From assembly GCA_025617745.1 (NCBI GenBank), contig CM046864.1, forward strand, positions 32,245,239-32,309,238: a stretch of 64,000 nucleotides of DNA. Direction: 5' to 3'. Origin of the DNA: Heliocidaris erythrogramma (lineage: Eukaryota > Echinodermata > Echinoidea > Camarodonta > Echinometridae). Shown piece by piece: positions 10,591 through 21,815 of the stretch. Numbering within the stretch: position 1 is the first letter of the stretch; the number at the start of each line of letters is the position of its first letter. The position numbers were made by a program, and so were the translations under genes. The notes under the pieces were generated by a model, which had not been told where the DNA came from, searched no databases, and worked only from the letters and a program-made list of their open reading frames with translations.

Positions 10591-11370
10591 ATTCTTTTTG
10601 AAAGTTTAAATATTGATAGTTGATATTTAGTGCCCTAAATATCACTTATTGCATTGAAAGTTGATATTTGGTGCCTTAAATATCATTTTCTGTGTTGAAA
10701 TGTATTTCTATGTAAATTTGATGGATTCTCTTGAGATATTCATATGCATGTACTACATGTTTCAATCATTCAGGTCAAATTTTAACACCTTGGTACTCGT
10801 AAATATTCGCACATGCTTTCTCTGAGTCTTATTTTTTGGAATTTGCATTCACATGCATTCACTTTGGATAGAGAAATTTTATGGAGGTTATAATTTCAGT
10901 GTTTATCTAAGCATGGGGTTAAAACAAAACAAAGATATACGTACATGTATATGGAGCTATTTCACAAAGTTTAATACCAAAGATCTGACAGTGTATGTAC
11001 TATGAAGTAAGAGAACAGTTTTTCTCGAAAGACAGTTGTCAAATCAACAGTTAAATTAATATAGTTATTGAGAGGAATGCTGAAACAAATCATTTGTGTG
11101 AAGTAACACAAAGGGACAGATTGGTTTTTAGGAAATAGTAGAAGTGGTACATTTGTGTTTTGAAGTAACCTGATTTGGTGCTTACATTGAGTATTGATTT
11201 GTCATGGACAATGATAAACCTAGATTGTGACATTATTTGGTTGTCATGGTTATTACATTTTTGAGTGTCTTCAGAGAGTATTTTATTGGCCAGCCAATCG
11301 ACTTAAAGTTATCACAAAGAAGTGAAATATTCGATCTTTTTATTCAAGTAAAGAAATTCAGATGCAATTG
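10590..11370. repeat. Non-coding module repeated at 53330 and 54541
   Basis: AT-rich segment with paired GTTGATATTT ... CCCTAAATATCA motifs at its left end. Two further copies lie at 53330-54088 and 54541-55287. All three run into foldback arms. No gene is seen. Confidence 0.8.
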
Positions 11371-11375
11371 ATAAA

Positions 11376-11882
11376 GGGCTTATCTCGAAAGGGTGCGGTG
11401 CGGAACGGCGCGGTGGGGAGCGTTCAACGCACCCTTTCGAGAAAAGCCCCCCCCCCCCGCTTGTCTCGAAAGGGTGCGTTAACCAGTCTTCCATATCAGT
11501 CGTTTATAATAAAATTAAAATAACGAAATATCATCTATTTTCTAACTGAACGTGGAATTTAGCTTGCTGTGTTTAAAAAGAGGCAATATCGTGATACTCG
11601 TGTTACAAGCCCCGCGCAACCTAAGTTGCGGGGTCTGTATCACGATATTGCCTCTTTTTAAACTTCTTTTTTATTATAAACGACTGATGTGGAAGACTAG
11701 TTAACGCAACCTTTCGAGAAAAGCCCCCCCCCCCCCCCGCTTGTCTCGAAAGGGTGCGTTAACGCGCCACTCCGTTCTCAACGCACCCTTTCGAGACAAG
11801 CGAGGGGGGGGCTTTTCTCGAAAGGGTGCGTTGAACGCTCCCCACCGCGCCGCTCCGCACCGCACCCTTTCGAGATAAGCCC
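11376..11882. mobile_element. Foldback (long palindromic) element
   Basis: A 507 bp inverted repeat with termini GGGCTTATCTCG and its reverse complement, flanked by TGATAAA at 11369-11375 and 11883-11889. Each arm contains several oppositely oriented copies of CGAAAGGGTGCG, about eight in all, which make smaller hairpins around GC-rich or poly-C loops. The arms continue inward through a GTTTAAAAAGAGGCAATATC stretch to a central spacer of about 40 bp. It has no coding capacity. It resembles foldback elements known from sea urchins in plan, but I cannot say it is one of the named families. Confidence 0.8.
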
Positions 11883-12250
11883 TGATAAAGTTGTCTTCTA
11901 CATGATGGGGAAGAATTGATGGTATATTTATTTGAAATATTGAATTGTGTGTGTGCAGAGGTCGACTTCCCTTGGGTCGAGTGGTCACTTGGGTAGAAAA
12001 TGTTTTCAGACCCTGTCGTGCAAGATAGTTCTTTGCATCTTGTGGATTGTATATAGCCTGGATCTGGTGCTTTTATGGTCCAGGGAGAATCGACTTGGGC
12101 ATATTTACCTGTACATGTGTTGTGGTTTTTTACTACAATTTTTCATATGATTCAAAGATTTGAAGGTTGTTTGAACATTGTTTATTTTAAAAAATTTTAT
12201 AGTTCATAATCTGACAAAAAAGGATTGTATTAATAATACAGGAGTCTACT
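11883..12250. repeat. Right flank of foldback element, duplicated at 63628-64000
   Basis: Near-identical to the last 370 bases of the window, showing that the loci at 9.6-12.3 kb and 48-64 kb are segmental duplicates. No coding feature is recognised. Confidence 0.8.
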
Positions 12251-13931
12251 ATAGGGGTAGGCTTACACATCGTAAGAAAACAGAATTAAGTAAGAACGTA
12301 AGGTGATATTTGTATTTTTATTAAATGTTAGTTAAATGCTCAGTAGAGCTTCACATTTAAAGGGGACCGGGATGTCGGGTGTGAACTCTTGAGTCTGACG
12401 TCATACGCGAGGGTTTAACAGTAAAAAAACATAGTTTGCCCAAGTGAGGGCGCTGTCAAGGCGTGCTGCTAATTTTCCTGTGTTGGGAAGTTTTCGTTCC
12501 TGCAACGATGCTGTTGATTTTGTGTAAATTTCGATACAAGCCCAATGATACTGAATCTGCAATGCTGCAAGGTATCTGTTCATGGTGTTTGTCATAGTTT
12601 GTCGTCAATGGTGTCTGAGTTCGGGATAGTTCATCACAGTTATAATAGTGACAGACATGAGGATTAACATTAGAAACGCAATGCATATACAAATGTTTGT
12701 ATAGTAAATAGATCAAAATATTTCCATTCATGATGGTCTGAGACAATATTGCTGATTTGCCATGGCGCACGGGTAGTATACAATTAACATAAGGTAAAAT
12801 AAGGTTAAGAAATTTAGCTCATCCGAAAAGCAATTAAAGCACTGAAGCTAAATACAAACTGTGAATAGCAAAAAAAGAGGAGCAAACATACATGTGGAGA
12901 TACATTGAGAAAGAGATAAAGTAAACATGGTATTAAACAGGACCCCACGTACAAGGACATGTGCAGATTGATTTGAAATAAACTGTAAGACACTGCAGTA
13001 CAGCACTGCAAATAGAGTAATGCCGCTTCCTAAATCAGGAAGGACTGCCTCAAAATTCATTTGAATTTGATGAATAAGACACGCGTTGTAAGAATAACAT
13101 TAAAGTTGGTATTTATATCCGGAGGAAAACAGGGGATCAAAAATTAAAGTAAAATTCCTTCATGAAAGGAATATACTAACAATCACATTTGGGAAGCAAT
13201 TAGCTCGCATTAAGATATAATTCGTTTATATACACTTAGATTTCATAATGTCATGAAAATGTTGTTTCAATAGACCAAGCACCTCCTTGGATAAACAAGA
13301 GATTTTCAATAGAAAAAAAGAGCATATAGGGTCATTGATGACATGTGTGTAGTAAACAAGGAAGTTATCCATTTGCATGTCTTAGCAATCTGTAAAATTG
13401 GTTTCGATGAAAACACCAGACCCCTTTCCTTCGTCATGTTCGTGAACAATGGGAAAGAGGCCGGGTGTTTATTCCATTTAAAGTAAAAAAAAATGTCAAC
13501 AATATTGTACAGGTAACTCTGTAATAGAAGTTTTGAAGTTTTGAAATGTAGACATTAGCATACATTACGGAGGATATGCTATAATTTTGGGAAGTATTTC
13601 AGACGTAAGTACTTAAAAAAAAGGTTATATCACCAATTTGCCACACAATGTCGTTTACATTTCAATATCTATTTACTGTTGACCTTTGCTTTCGTAATAG
13701 AAAAGAGTACTTACTCAGTATAAAGGCATATTTGTAAACCAAATTTAGAGCACACGTTATGTCAGTAAGAATTAAGCTAATCAAAGCTAAGAAATTTAGG
13801 TGCAAAAATAGTAAACAAGTAGAAAAGTTACCCTACACATTTCATTCACTACCGTCCTTTAACCCCTACCGTGCCACCCATTCTGTACATTCCCCCCTTG
13901 TCTGGCCACCCAAAAAAGGCAAAGTCAGACT
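12251..13931. other. Unannotated AT-rich sequence
   Basis: I see no domain, splice-linked exon or clear repeat here. The short frames at 12401-13060 are low-complexity and unsupported. Confidence 0.6.
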
Positions 13932-13935
13932 TTAA

Positions 13936-14839
13936 AGGAGAATTAAGCCCTGATTACAAATTTCCTTATATTGGAAGGTGTAATATATTCCTACTTATTG
14001 GCCTAAATCATTTTCTAATAAGATATCAGAAAAGGGTATATGTAAAGATATTCCAACACCCGGTATCGTCTCCTACTCATTTACATGGGGGCTGCCATTT
14101 TCTTGCTGATTTGGAGTTGTACATGAACCATTGAGAAATGTTCCAGTCAGGAAGATATTTTGAATCCAAATCCTAAATTAATTTTCTTCATTACCTAAAA
14201 TCCCATATGTGACGGAAAATATAAAGTGGGTGTTTACATGTATTATAAAAATTAAATCTTTATAATGATACTTTTAAATTGTCTGGTTTTGCTTAACAAA
14301 AATCTATTTTCTTGGGTTTGCCAAACAGAGCAGAACATAATATATGCAGCATGCATTCTAACTTTTCAAGTCCATTATCCGAAAGCAGGTGAATGCATAG
14401 TTTGCCGCTATAGATGCTCAGGGAAGAAGCATCCATAAAATTTGAATTAATTTGCTCCGTCCCATACGTCCAGTATCGAGAAAATAGATTTCTATTAAGC
14501 GAATATCGATTTTCAACAGAAATATATAAGGAAATCTTCAGTTTAAAAATAAATTGACATATCTATTCTATATTTTTTAATCTCAAATGGGTTTTTAAAT
14601 TTGAAAAAGGCAATTGAGCATTTGGATTAAGAAAAACTTCTTGTACACATAAACAAAATGGCAGCCCCCATGTGCTGCTAGCAGACGATACATATTGCTA
14701 GCAGATGGTAAATTTTGCTCAGAAAAAAATTGATTCGTATCGATCTCGTATATTTTGACGCGAAGCCATATTGTCTAACAAGTAGGAATAAATAACACCT
14801 TTGAACACTATCGTCTTTATTTTTGAGCGTAATTCTCCT
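13936..14839. mobile_element. TTAA-flanked palindromic MITE-like element
   Basis: The termini are inverted: AGGAGAATTAAGCC on the left against the complement of GCGTAATTCTCCT on the right, each bordered by TTAA at 13932-13935 and 14840-14843. Homology continues inward; CATGGGGGCTGCCATTTT near 14083 is mirrored by AAAATGGCAGCCCCCATG near 14657. The non-coding interior and TTAA borders suggest a non-autonomous piggyBac-type element, but the termini do not start CCC as many piggyBac ends do. An unclassified foldback element is the alternative. Confidence 0.65.
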
Positions 14840-14843
14840 TTAA

Positions 14844-15770
14844 CCTTCATGCATGTTTATCACCATTTTATCATACCTTCTCTTCATCCTACACAATTAA
14901 TTTCTGCACAAAATATATTCTCTAATATATCCTTTCAATGAAAACATTAAAAGTAATTCATTTTTCCACCCCTAAATTCACAAACTAAATGATATAAAAT
15001 CTTACTTTTTGAGGTGAAAATTCTCATTTTCTTCTCTGTTCATACATGTAAACCCTATTGACCCATTTCAGAGCACGAATAATAGGAATGTTCCATTCAG
15101 GAAAAATAGGGGTGTTGCATTAGCAAGTTCATTGGACCAATCCAAGTGAAAAATAGTGGTTCTGTCAGAAATGTACAGAGGGGCTAGCGTTACAAAAAAT
15201 ACGAAGAATAAATTATTAGGATGATACCATGTATCCCTACAAAATATATTGTACAATTTTACAGTCCATTTTGAAAATGCATAATCTCAGCTGAGAGCTT
15301 TTTATTCATAGTGTCTGGACTTGAACTTGTCTTTTCTTTGACAAAAAGTCTTTGCAGAACCCTGCCTCTTTGTCCTATTACATAACGCTCCTTTGTTCCA
15401 TTTCCTGTCGTAGAAATGCCTATAGGATGGAGTTTTTGTATTATAAGCCCAGGATACTTTCTGTTATGTATTTACTACATTGTGATCACAGCTTGTATAC
15501 AAGTAGAGAGTGGGATTATACATGTACATGTACATTCCAAGCAATATGTAAAGGACGCGCGCGAGCTCAAGAAAGTTATCGCAGTATATTATGCCTTCGT
15601 GATCTGACTTTCTACGAAGAAATCATGTTTTCGCACTAAATTCGAATGTAACCCCATATCAAACGGACTCGAAATCGTAAGTTTATAAAACAATGAAGCT
15701 TTTCATGTATTTAGAAAACTACAATATTTTGGCAATAATTTGACATTTGATGTTAAATGTGATGGTAGTT
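14844..15770. other. Unannotated sequence
   Basis: AT-rich, with a CATGTACATGTACATG-like palindrome near 15519-15533. No supported gene; the frames at 15352-15639 show no domain. Confidence 0.5.
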
Positions 15771-15773
15771 GGC

Positions 15774-15834
15774 GGGCGGCAGATGCCGCCCACGGCCAGA
15801 TGTAAGGATAACTCCCGGGCGGATATAACCGCCC
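15774..15834. other. Two GC-rich hairpins in tandem
   Basis: GGGCGGCA pairs with TGCCGCCC (15774-15791), and GGGCGG pairs with CCGCCC (15817-15834). The surrounding sequence is strongly AT-rich. They may belong to a small transposon or a structured RNA; nothing else supports either. Confidence 0.4.
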
Positions 15835-16224
15835 ACATGACGACCCGCTAGGGGTTAACATTCTGCTGACAAAAAATACGATTTGGGGGAATAAAATCAT
15901 ACTATATATTTTCTTTTGTAACAAATCAAATTTCGTTAAAGCATAATCAAATGAAGTACAGCTAAATAAAAGTTCTGTTCATTTGAAGAGTAAACAGGTG
16001 CTACAGAAACATTTCAAATCACATTCAGCTATCTGCTGAGTTCTACTGAGCTATAGGACAATCTCATTTTATAGGTATTTTATATTTACCTTTGTAATAT
16101 AACAAATTTAAAGTGTCATAGTATACATTTTCATAAGTTCTTGAATAACCGCTATCCATTCAGTTCAACCCTGGAGTTATCAGGCTGAGGTTTCAGACCC
16201 ACATTCCCTGGTTGAACATACCTA

Positions 16225-16440
16225 TAGCGCAGGATCATTACAGGAGTATCTTGCATGTATGATAAACTATATATATTAAACCTTTACTTCTGTAACAGGA
16301 TAGTATCTTGCAATTGAAACAAACATTGTATGTAAGACATATTTACATCAGTGGCAGGACCATCATCGAAGTATCTTACAAGTATGAAAAACACTGTATG
16401 TGTTGAAACATTTACATCTGTAGCAGGATAATCATTATCC
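16225..16440. repeat. Degenerate tandem repeat, about three units of 70-75 bp
   Basis: Each unit holds GTATCTT, a purine-rich AT stretch, TATGT or TATAT, then a TTTACATCTGTAGCAGGA-like block. The units are diverged. No coding role is apparent. Confidence 0.55.
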
Positions 16441-16501
16441 TGTATAAACTTTTTCGTTGGGTTGGGCGTTGACACCATAGATAAGAAGGTTTAGCTTTCT
16501 A

Positions 16502-16663
16502 TCATGGATCCAATTTCATTAGCTTCTCATCTATATCTTTTTCGATATTTCTCATCTTGGTGAACAAATCTGGGATTTTCTCTTTTTCGATCGCCATGAC
16601 GCGGTCAGAAACGTCATTGAGCCCGGCATCCATGTCGGTAATGGATTCTTTAATTGCAGACAT
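16502..16663 (-). pseudogene. Short coiled-coil ORF, possible LINE ORF1 remnant
   Basis: This 53-codon frame, too short for many ORF callers, reads MSAIKESITDMDAGLNDVSD and continues with charged heptad-like sequence to a TGA. Composition and spacing look like the coiled coil of an L1/Tx1 ORF1. There is no RNA-recognition or zinc-knuckle domain nearby, so it is at best a fragment. It could also be chance. Confidence 0.3.
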
Positions 16664-17269
16664 TTTATCTCAGTATATGCATTTCTTTTCTTTTGTTTTA
16701 TTCCCCCCTTCCCCCCCCCCCCTTTTTTTTTTAAATCTAGTCCTATCCTGTACTTTTATTGATACAGGTATTTTGTTTATACAGGTATTTGTTTATACTC
16801 ATGAACAAATTTTGTTTATGCTTTTATTGATGTTGATTGCGTGTGTCTATATGCATGTTCTTCTTGCCAATATTTACATTTTTTACTGATTATTGTAAGA
16901 CCTTATTTGTTAGAGTACTAGGGTTGGAAGTGTCCTAACAGAACAGATATGTACACTAAAATTCATATTAAAATATATATATAATTCATACCCAATGATA
17001 TCGTACATGCGCCTTTTGATACAAGGAGAACAGTATGAGAATATGTGACCCATTACGTCAAAATGAGACAGAGGTCAGACAGAATTTTTGATTATTATTG
17101 ATTATTATTCTCCGTTTCATAAGCTTTAATTTGGTATATAGTTCAACTCTAGAGAGTGGATATTAGTGGGGATAATAGCTTTTGAAACTAAAGTAGGGAT
17201 GTGGAAAAGTACGTATTTCTTCGAGAAAAACGCTTCCAAAGTTTGACTTCCGTTTGTAATGTCAACTAG
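16664..17269. other. Unannotated low-complexity sequence
   Basis: Contains a C/T run at 16706-16732 and repeats of TTTGTTTATACAGGTATT. I see no gene. Confidence 0.5.
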
Positions 17270-18709
17270 ATTTGGAATGAAACATATTCATAATAAAGAA
17301 ATTTTCTAATGCTCTAGTTCATTCTATCTTTAAAAAATGTTTCTAAAAGCGTCTTTCTTTTCCTTTCGCTATGTCAAAGAGGTATAGAATTTGCCCCTTT
17401 CAAGGATCAAGAATTAAATCACATCCTGCACGCACGAGACGGCTATTGATTTTTCTTCTCTCTTGCTTGTTTCATAATCTCCAGACAGGTCCTTTTCTGT
17501 ATGGTTAAAAAGCTACATTTTTTGTATCCTCTATTCCTCATCTTCAACAGCGGGATAGAGATAAACTGCTTCTTAGCGCCGCTCTATAGTTAATAGAGCT
17601 TCCAAAAAAAAAATAGTAATGACTACTTTTTGTAAAAATTAACGCCCAGACAATTCTCTCTCTCTCCTTCTAAATCTTTCACCTGTATCATAATTTCGAC
17701 AGTTCTTCTTGATTCTATTTTGAAAGCTAACTCTTTCTTGTCTGATCTTAATCTTAGAAGAATTCGAGACAGTACAAGCACGATCGAGTGTAGCACACGA
17801 CAATTGCAATTACAAATATGTTTATTACCCTTCTTTCCAGTATCATTTTAGCTACCAAAACTGTATGTGAGGTTTCATAATTAGGATATTTTTGGTTCTG
17901 ATTACAAAACAAAGGGAAAATTGTGTTTTTTGAAAACTCGATTTACTAATGAGATTCCGCTCTTTAGCTTTGATTGTCCTGTATTTTAGATCTAGATATT
18001 GATCTAGATGATAGTATCAAACAGAAAAAAAAAAACATATGATGACATTTATGAATACGGAAAAACACTAGATTTAATACTTAAGATATTCATAAAAATG
18101 AAAAACATACAAAAAAACACACAAACATCATTATAAAATAGAACATAATGATTAGAATGTCTGTAGGGCTTTCCATAAGCATTTTACACTTAAAAGGTTA
18201 TTCTTCAAAAATGAAAAAAATCTAACTATTGACATTATGAATTCATGAAGGAATAAAAAGCATTTGTATAAATCATAGTAAATTAGTAAACACTAATAAA
18301 GCTGTTTTAACAAAGGTATCTTAGTTCATCAAGAAACAAAAAATCGTTTGCAAAATCTTTGTTTCAAACTATGTTTTTACTATTTATTTACATAATATGA
18401 ATTTTATATTTTATTTCCTAATGACTTTCTGTAGTCATTCCATAACGCTGTATCATTTCATATTTTGCATCAAATTTCAAATATTTTCAATCAGATTTCC
18501 AGGACCATGGTGACATATCAAGACTAACATACTACAGAAAGCAGCAGCAATCTTAAAAACATGATACATATTTAAATTTTACAGAGATTGAGCAATATTC
18601 AGCAATAAAGTAATATAATATTCAATATTTCATCTATTTGAAGAATGGCTGACATGAAACTCAACACTTCTGAAAGTACCTGATATTTGTTTATGTATTG
18701 TACTTGTAA

Positions 18710-18931
18710 TAGACCTGTTTACTAATGTATTTAAATTTATGCATGTTTCTCTCCAGAATCCTTAGTTACCAACTATTTAGTGCACCTATTATGGATAATG
18801 GTATCTCTATGGATGGAATCCATTTTGCATACATTAGTTGTTGCCATGTCGGGCAAGCCTCTGGGAAGCTTTTGAGTCGTCAGGAGAAACCTTTGTTCAC
18901 AAAGTATGCATAAAATTAGTAAACAGGTCTA
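18710..18931. mobile_element. 222 bp TA-flanked MITE, copy 1
   Basis: The ends are inverted TAGACCTGTTTACTAAT and ATTAGTAAACAGGTCTA, continuing imperfectly to TTTATGCAT. If the outer TA pairs are the target duplication, the pattern fits a Tc1/mariner-type MITE. The 62-codon frame inside it is a by-product of the element. Confidence 0.65.
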
Positions 18932-19074
18932 TTTGAAGATGTTCATCTCGATGGTCATTAAATTCTTCTTTCAATATTAAAAATATTAGAATGTCATTCC
19001 CGTAACAACTCTAATTGCTCTGTAATATCCAATCTAACATTTAAAAATAGCCTGCGTCGATGTGCATTGAGCGT

Positions 19075-19264
19075 AGTGGCGTATCTGGGGGGGGGGGGGT
19101 GGGGTGGGGGCAGGTGCCCAGGGCGTAACTTGTAGGGGGCACAAAAAACGCAAAAGCGAGAAAGAAAAAAGGGGTTAAATGAAGAAAATCACAATCCTTA
19201 CGGACTATGCCCCCCCCCCCCAAAAGAAAAAAAAAATAATAAATAAATAAATAAATAAATAAAT
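19075..19264. repeat. G-rich block followed by (TAAA)n microsatellite
   Basis: GTGGCGTATCTGGGGG is followed by G runs, a C run, and AAAT-type tetranucleotide repeats. The related tract at 31857-32083 is much longer in its AAAT part. Confidence 0.7.
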
Positions 19265-20032
19265 CCGAAGGGTAATGCGAATATTTTTGAGAGATCGGTC
19301 GCATTGCTCCCTCGCATAAGTATTTTCTTTCAGGATCTCGTTCTTAAATAGCTTAAAGGGTGCAAAATTTGAAAAATAAAGATGTAATTGTCGTTGCTTT
19401 GTCTCGCTATCATGTAATAAGTCTGATCTGAATCTTGCTAAATATTGCAGCATATCATGAAGTGTATAAAGCAGCATGTACAAAGCTTCAATTAACATTT
19501 GAAATAAATCTCAACTTTCGGTCAACTTGCTGAATATCTCGACTACTTTCCAAGGGTTTTTGTTAATTTTGCTCCCAATATTAGAAGTGAGTGAATAAAA
19601 AAACCGTTTATCAATGTACAAAATTTAAACTTCTCGATCGCTCAATAACAGTGGTCCATTGCAAAATTTCCTGGGCAAAATGCACAAGGAATTGCGTTTT
19701 TTAATAACTTGAATAAGTTTGGGCACGGGTGGGGAGGCATTGGAGGGGCGCAACTTCATTCTTTTCCCTGGGTACCATAATTCATAGATAAGCCACTGGT
19801 TGCGCGTATGATAGAAGAGTATAGTATTTATTGGTCCAATGTATTCAACATGGTTTTTTGTTTTGCTCACAGTAAATGGCTTACATATAACATTCATATG
19901 GAATATTTCGAATTATCATATTGCTGTTCATAAAATTGAAATATATATATATATATATATATATTGTGGAAGATGTTCATCATCGTGGTAGTACAATAAG
20001 AGTATAAGTTGATCTGTTGTCACACGAAGGAG

Positions 20033-20080
20033 GAAACGAGGGTTGCGACGTTTCGACCGCTAACTGCTAGTCTTCGTCAG
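20033..20080 (-). ncRNA. Hammerhead-like core in a Penelope-type repeat (candidate)
   Basis: On the minus strand CTGACGA is followed by a short potential stem, then GAAAC. GAAACG pairs with CGTTTC about ten bases later. CUGANGA and GAAA are the two invariant blocks of hammerhead ribozymes, which Penelope-like elements are known to carry. I could not find a convincing stem I, so this is probably a decayed or coincidental core. The same motif is at 42657-42704. Confidence 0.3.
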
Positions 20081-20125
20081 GCAATGTGGACAATCTGTGT
20101 GTGTGTGTGTGTTTGTAATTGGGTT

Positions 20126-20240
20126 TTTACAGACGTGTATCAATCAGATATGAGTATTTACGTCTGGGACCGACCTTTAACGTCACCATCCGAAAGACGT
20201 GACTCAGTCTCGAGCCTGGGTCCGCTGAATCAGCTTATAA
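20126..20240. repeat. Interspersed repeat with GTCTTTCGGATG-type motif
   Basis: On the minus strand ACGTCTTTCGGATGGTGACG is followed by GTTAAAGG. It is present again at 42760-42860 and, more diverged, at 58660-58770. I recall similar words in interspersed repeats of marine invertebrates but cannot name the class. Confidence 0.5.
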
Positions 20241-20769
20241 CTTCCACTGGTAGCTGGATTACAGGCTGTTGTTGTTGTTTTAAAATAGGCAAACTAGTCA
20301 ATTTTGACTATTGTTGCCTTGCTAAATTGCTCTTTTCACTTATACTTTATTTGTTGATCCGTGGGTCTAACTTTTAGTTAGAAAGGTACAGATTCCAGGA
20401 TACCATGCAGGACCGCCACTCCTGCCCTGATTTTACAACGTTATCCTGACAAGCCCGCTCGAGGTGCATTTCGAGGGCGTTTTAGGAATACAAGTATTCC
20501 CTATGTCTCTCAAACGTGAGCAGGGGGCGCTCTTTCTGATTCCTCATAGAACCTCATTAGAAAATCCGAATATATGCATTATAAAAGCAAAATAAATACG
20601 TACACAGATGTTTTTTTTTTTTTTTTTTTGAGTAGAGTATATACTGACATTAAAGGGCCTTTCAATTAAGTGAAATGACAAGAAAAGTGCACCTATACCT
20701 ATAGTTAGTATATAACTAAGTGCTTCATCTTTGAGCAGCATATACAAAACAAATTATACAGTATGATTG

Positions 20770-21640
20770 TACACATTAAAATTCAATTGTCACAACATAA
20801 ATCATATCCAATTTACTTCGATTGCGTTCTCTTTATTTGGTCACACCTTACTACCACGGTTGCCCTCTTGGCAAGCAATTACAAATCGACGAGTCCTTTT
20901 GAAATATCTGTCGAGTGCACCTTGTGTCTTGACACTGAGATTCTCCACTTTGCGTTCCGCCTCAGAGACATTGCTAACATTTAATTCCGCAAGTAACAGG
21001 GTGCGTTGGATGATAAACCTAGGGCAAACATATAAAAAAAAATGGTATACCGTTTCTCTCTCGTTACAAAAATCACACTTTCCAGTTGTGTGTCTTCCTG
21101 TCTTAAACAGGAAGTCTTAAACAGGAAGTCATTCAAACCCAAACCTGCCAAGCGTAATCTGTGAATCATTTTTTCACCACTTTTGTCGGTGCAGAGATTA
21201 CGAAATGATGGTTTTTCTGAGACCACTTTTTGGTATTTTCTTATTCTGAGTTTGACATGTCCCATCTCTTCTGCCATTCATTTTGTATGAGAATTCTGAA
21301 AATCTTTTTGGTTTCTTGGATATTCAATCCATTATTATTCTCTATTCCTTGTTTTAGGGCTGTTTTCGCATAGAAATCAGCCGTTTCGTTCCCTTGGACC
21401 CCACAGTGAGATGGGATCCATTCTAAGCAGATTATTGTGCCTCTAAATTTTAGACATGTAGCGGTGATTATAATTTCTTTTACGAAATTGTCGTTATTTT
21501 TTTTTCCTTGATTGCTTGAATAGCACTCAGAGAATCTGTCAAAATTACCACTTTATTATAAACATTCAAATTTTCAAGCCACCGTAGTGCCAAGACAATT
21601 GCGGGCCAATTCTGATCTGTAAGATGATGTGAAGTTTTGC
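20770..21640 (-). pseudogene. LINE RNase H and C-terminal domain remnant, copy 1
   Basis: The minus strand encodes pieces of the C-terminal half of an RNase H-bearing LINE (I/Jockey-like group). An RNase H stretch is followed by MIHRLRLAGLGLNDFLFK and a CNERETVYHF-type zinc motif. Frameshifts break it, including one within a T run near 21495-21510. The less damaged duplicate is 43394-44255. No RT domain is present. Confidence 0.7.
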
Positions 21641-21815
21641 ATTCTTTTACATTCGACTACCCGCATTGCAGGCACATAATAGCAATCAGAGGCGCACGCC
21701 ACAACGCCTTTTATAGCCTAAGCTGCGTTCCGAGGGCGCCGGGACTGCCGCGCTGCTATTGGTCCGTGAAACCGACCAATCAGAAGCCGCGGGCGGTGCG
21801 ATCGGTGGACGGGAT

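Larger units (their letters stand above)
17270..19430. repeat. Duplicated module S, copy 1
   Basis: About 2.2 kb matching 30060-32279 with small differences. It contains pyrimidine-rich blocks that are themselves diverged repeats, a 222 bp TA-flanked MITE and a G-rich/TAAA block. No coding region is supported. Confidence 0.8.
19430..21806. repeat. Duplicated module T, copy 1
   Basis: Matches 42037-44431 throughout. It holds an (AT)n run (19938-19963), a Penelope-associated-looking motif (20033-20080), a (GT)n run and a LINE RNase H remnant (20770-21640). The junction at 19430 is uninterrupted here, giving the empty site of the 9.8 kb insertion at 32280-42036. Confidence 0.8.

Noticed and set aside
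18725-18913. 62-codon ORF repeated at 31507
   Set aside because: It lies entirely within the 222 bp MITE and partly within its inverted ends.
19205-19304. Minus-strand ORF with runs of FLFIYLFI
   Set aside because: Translation of the AAAT microsatellite and G run; not a membrane protein.
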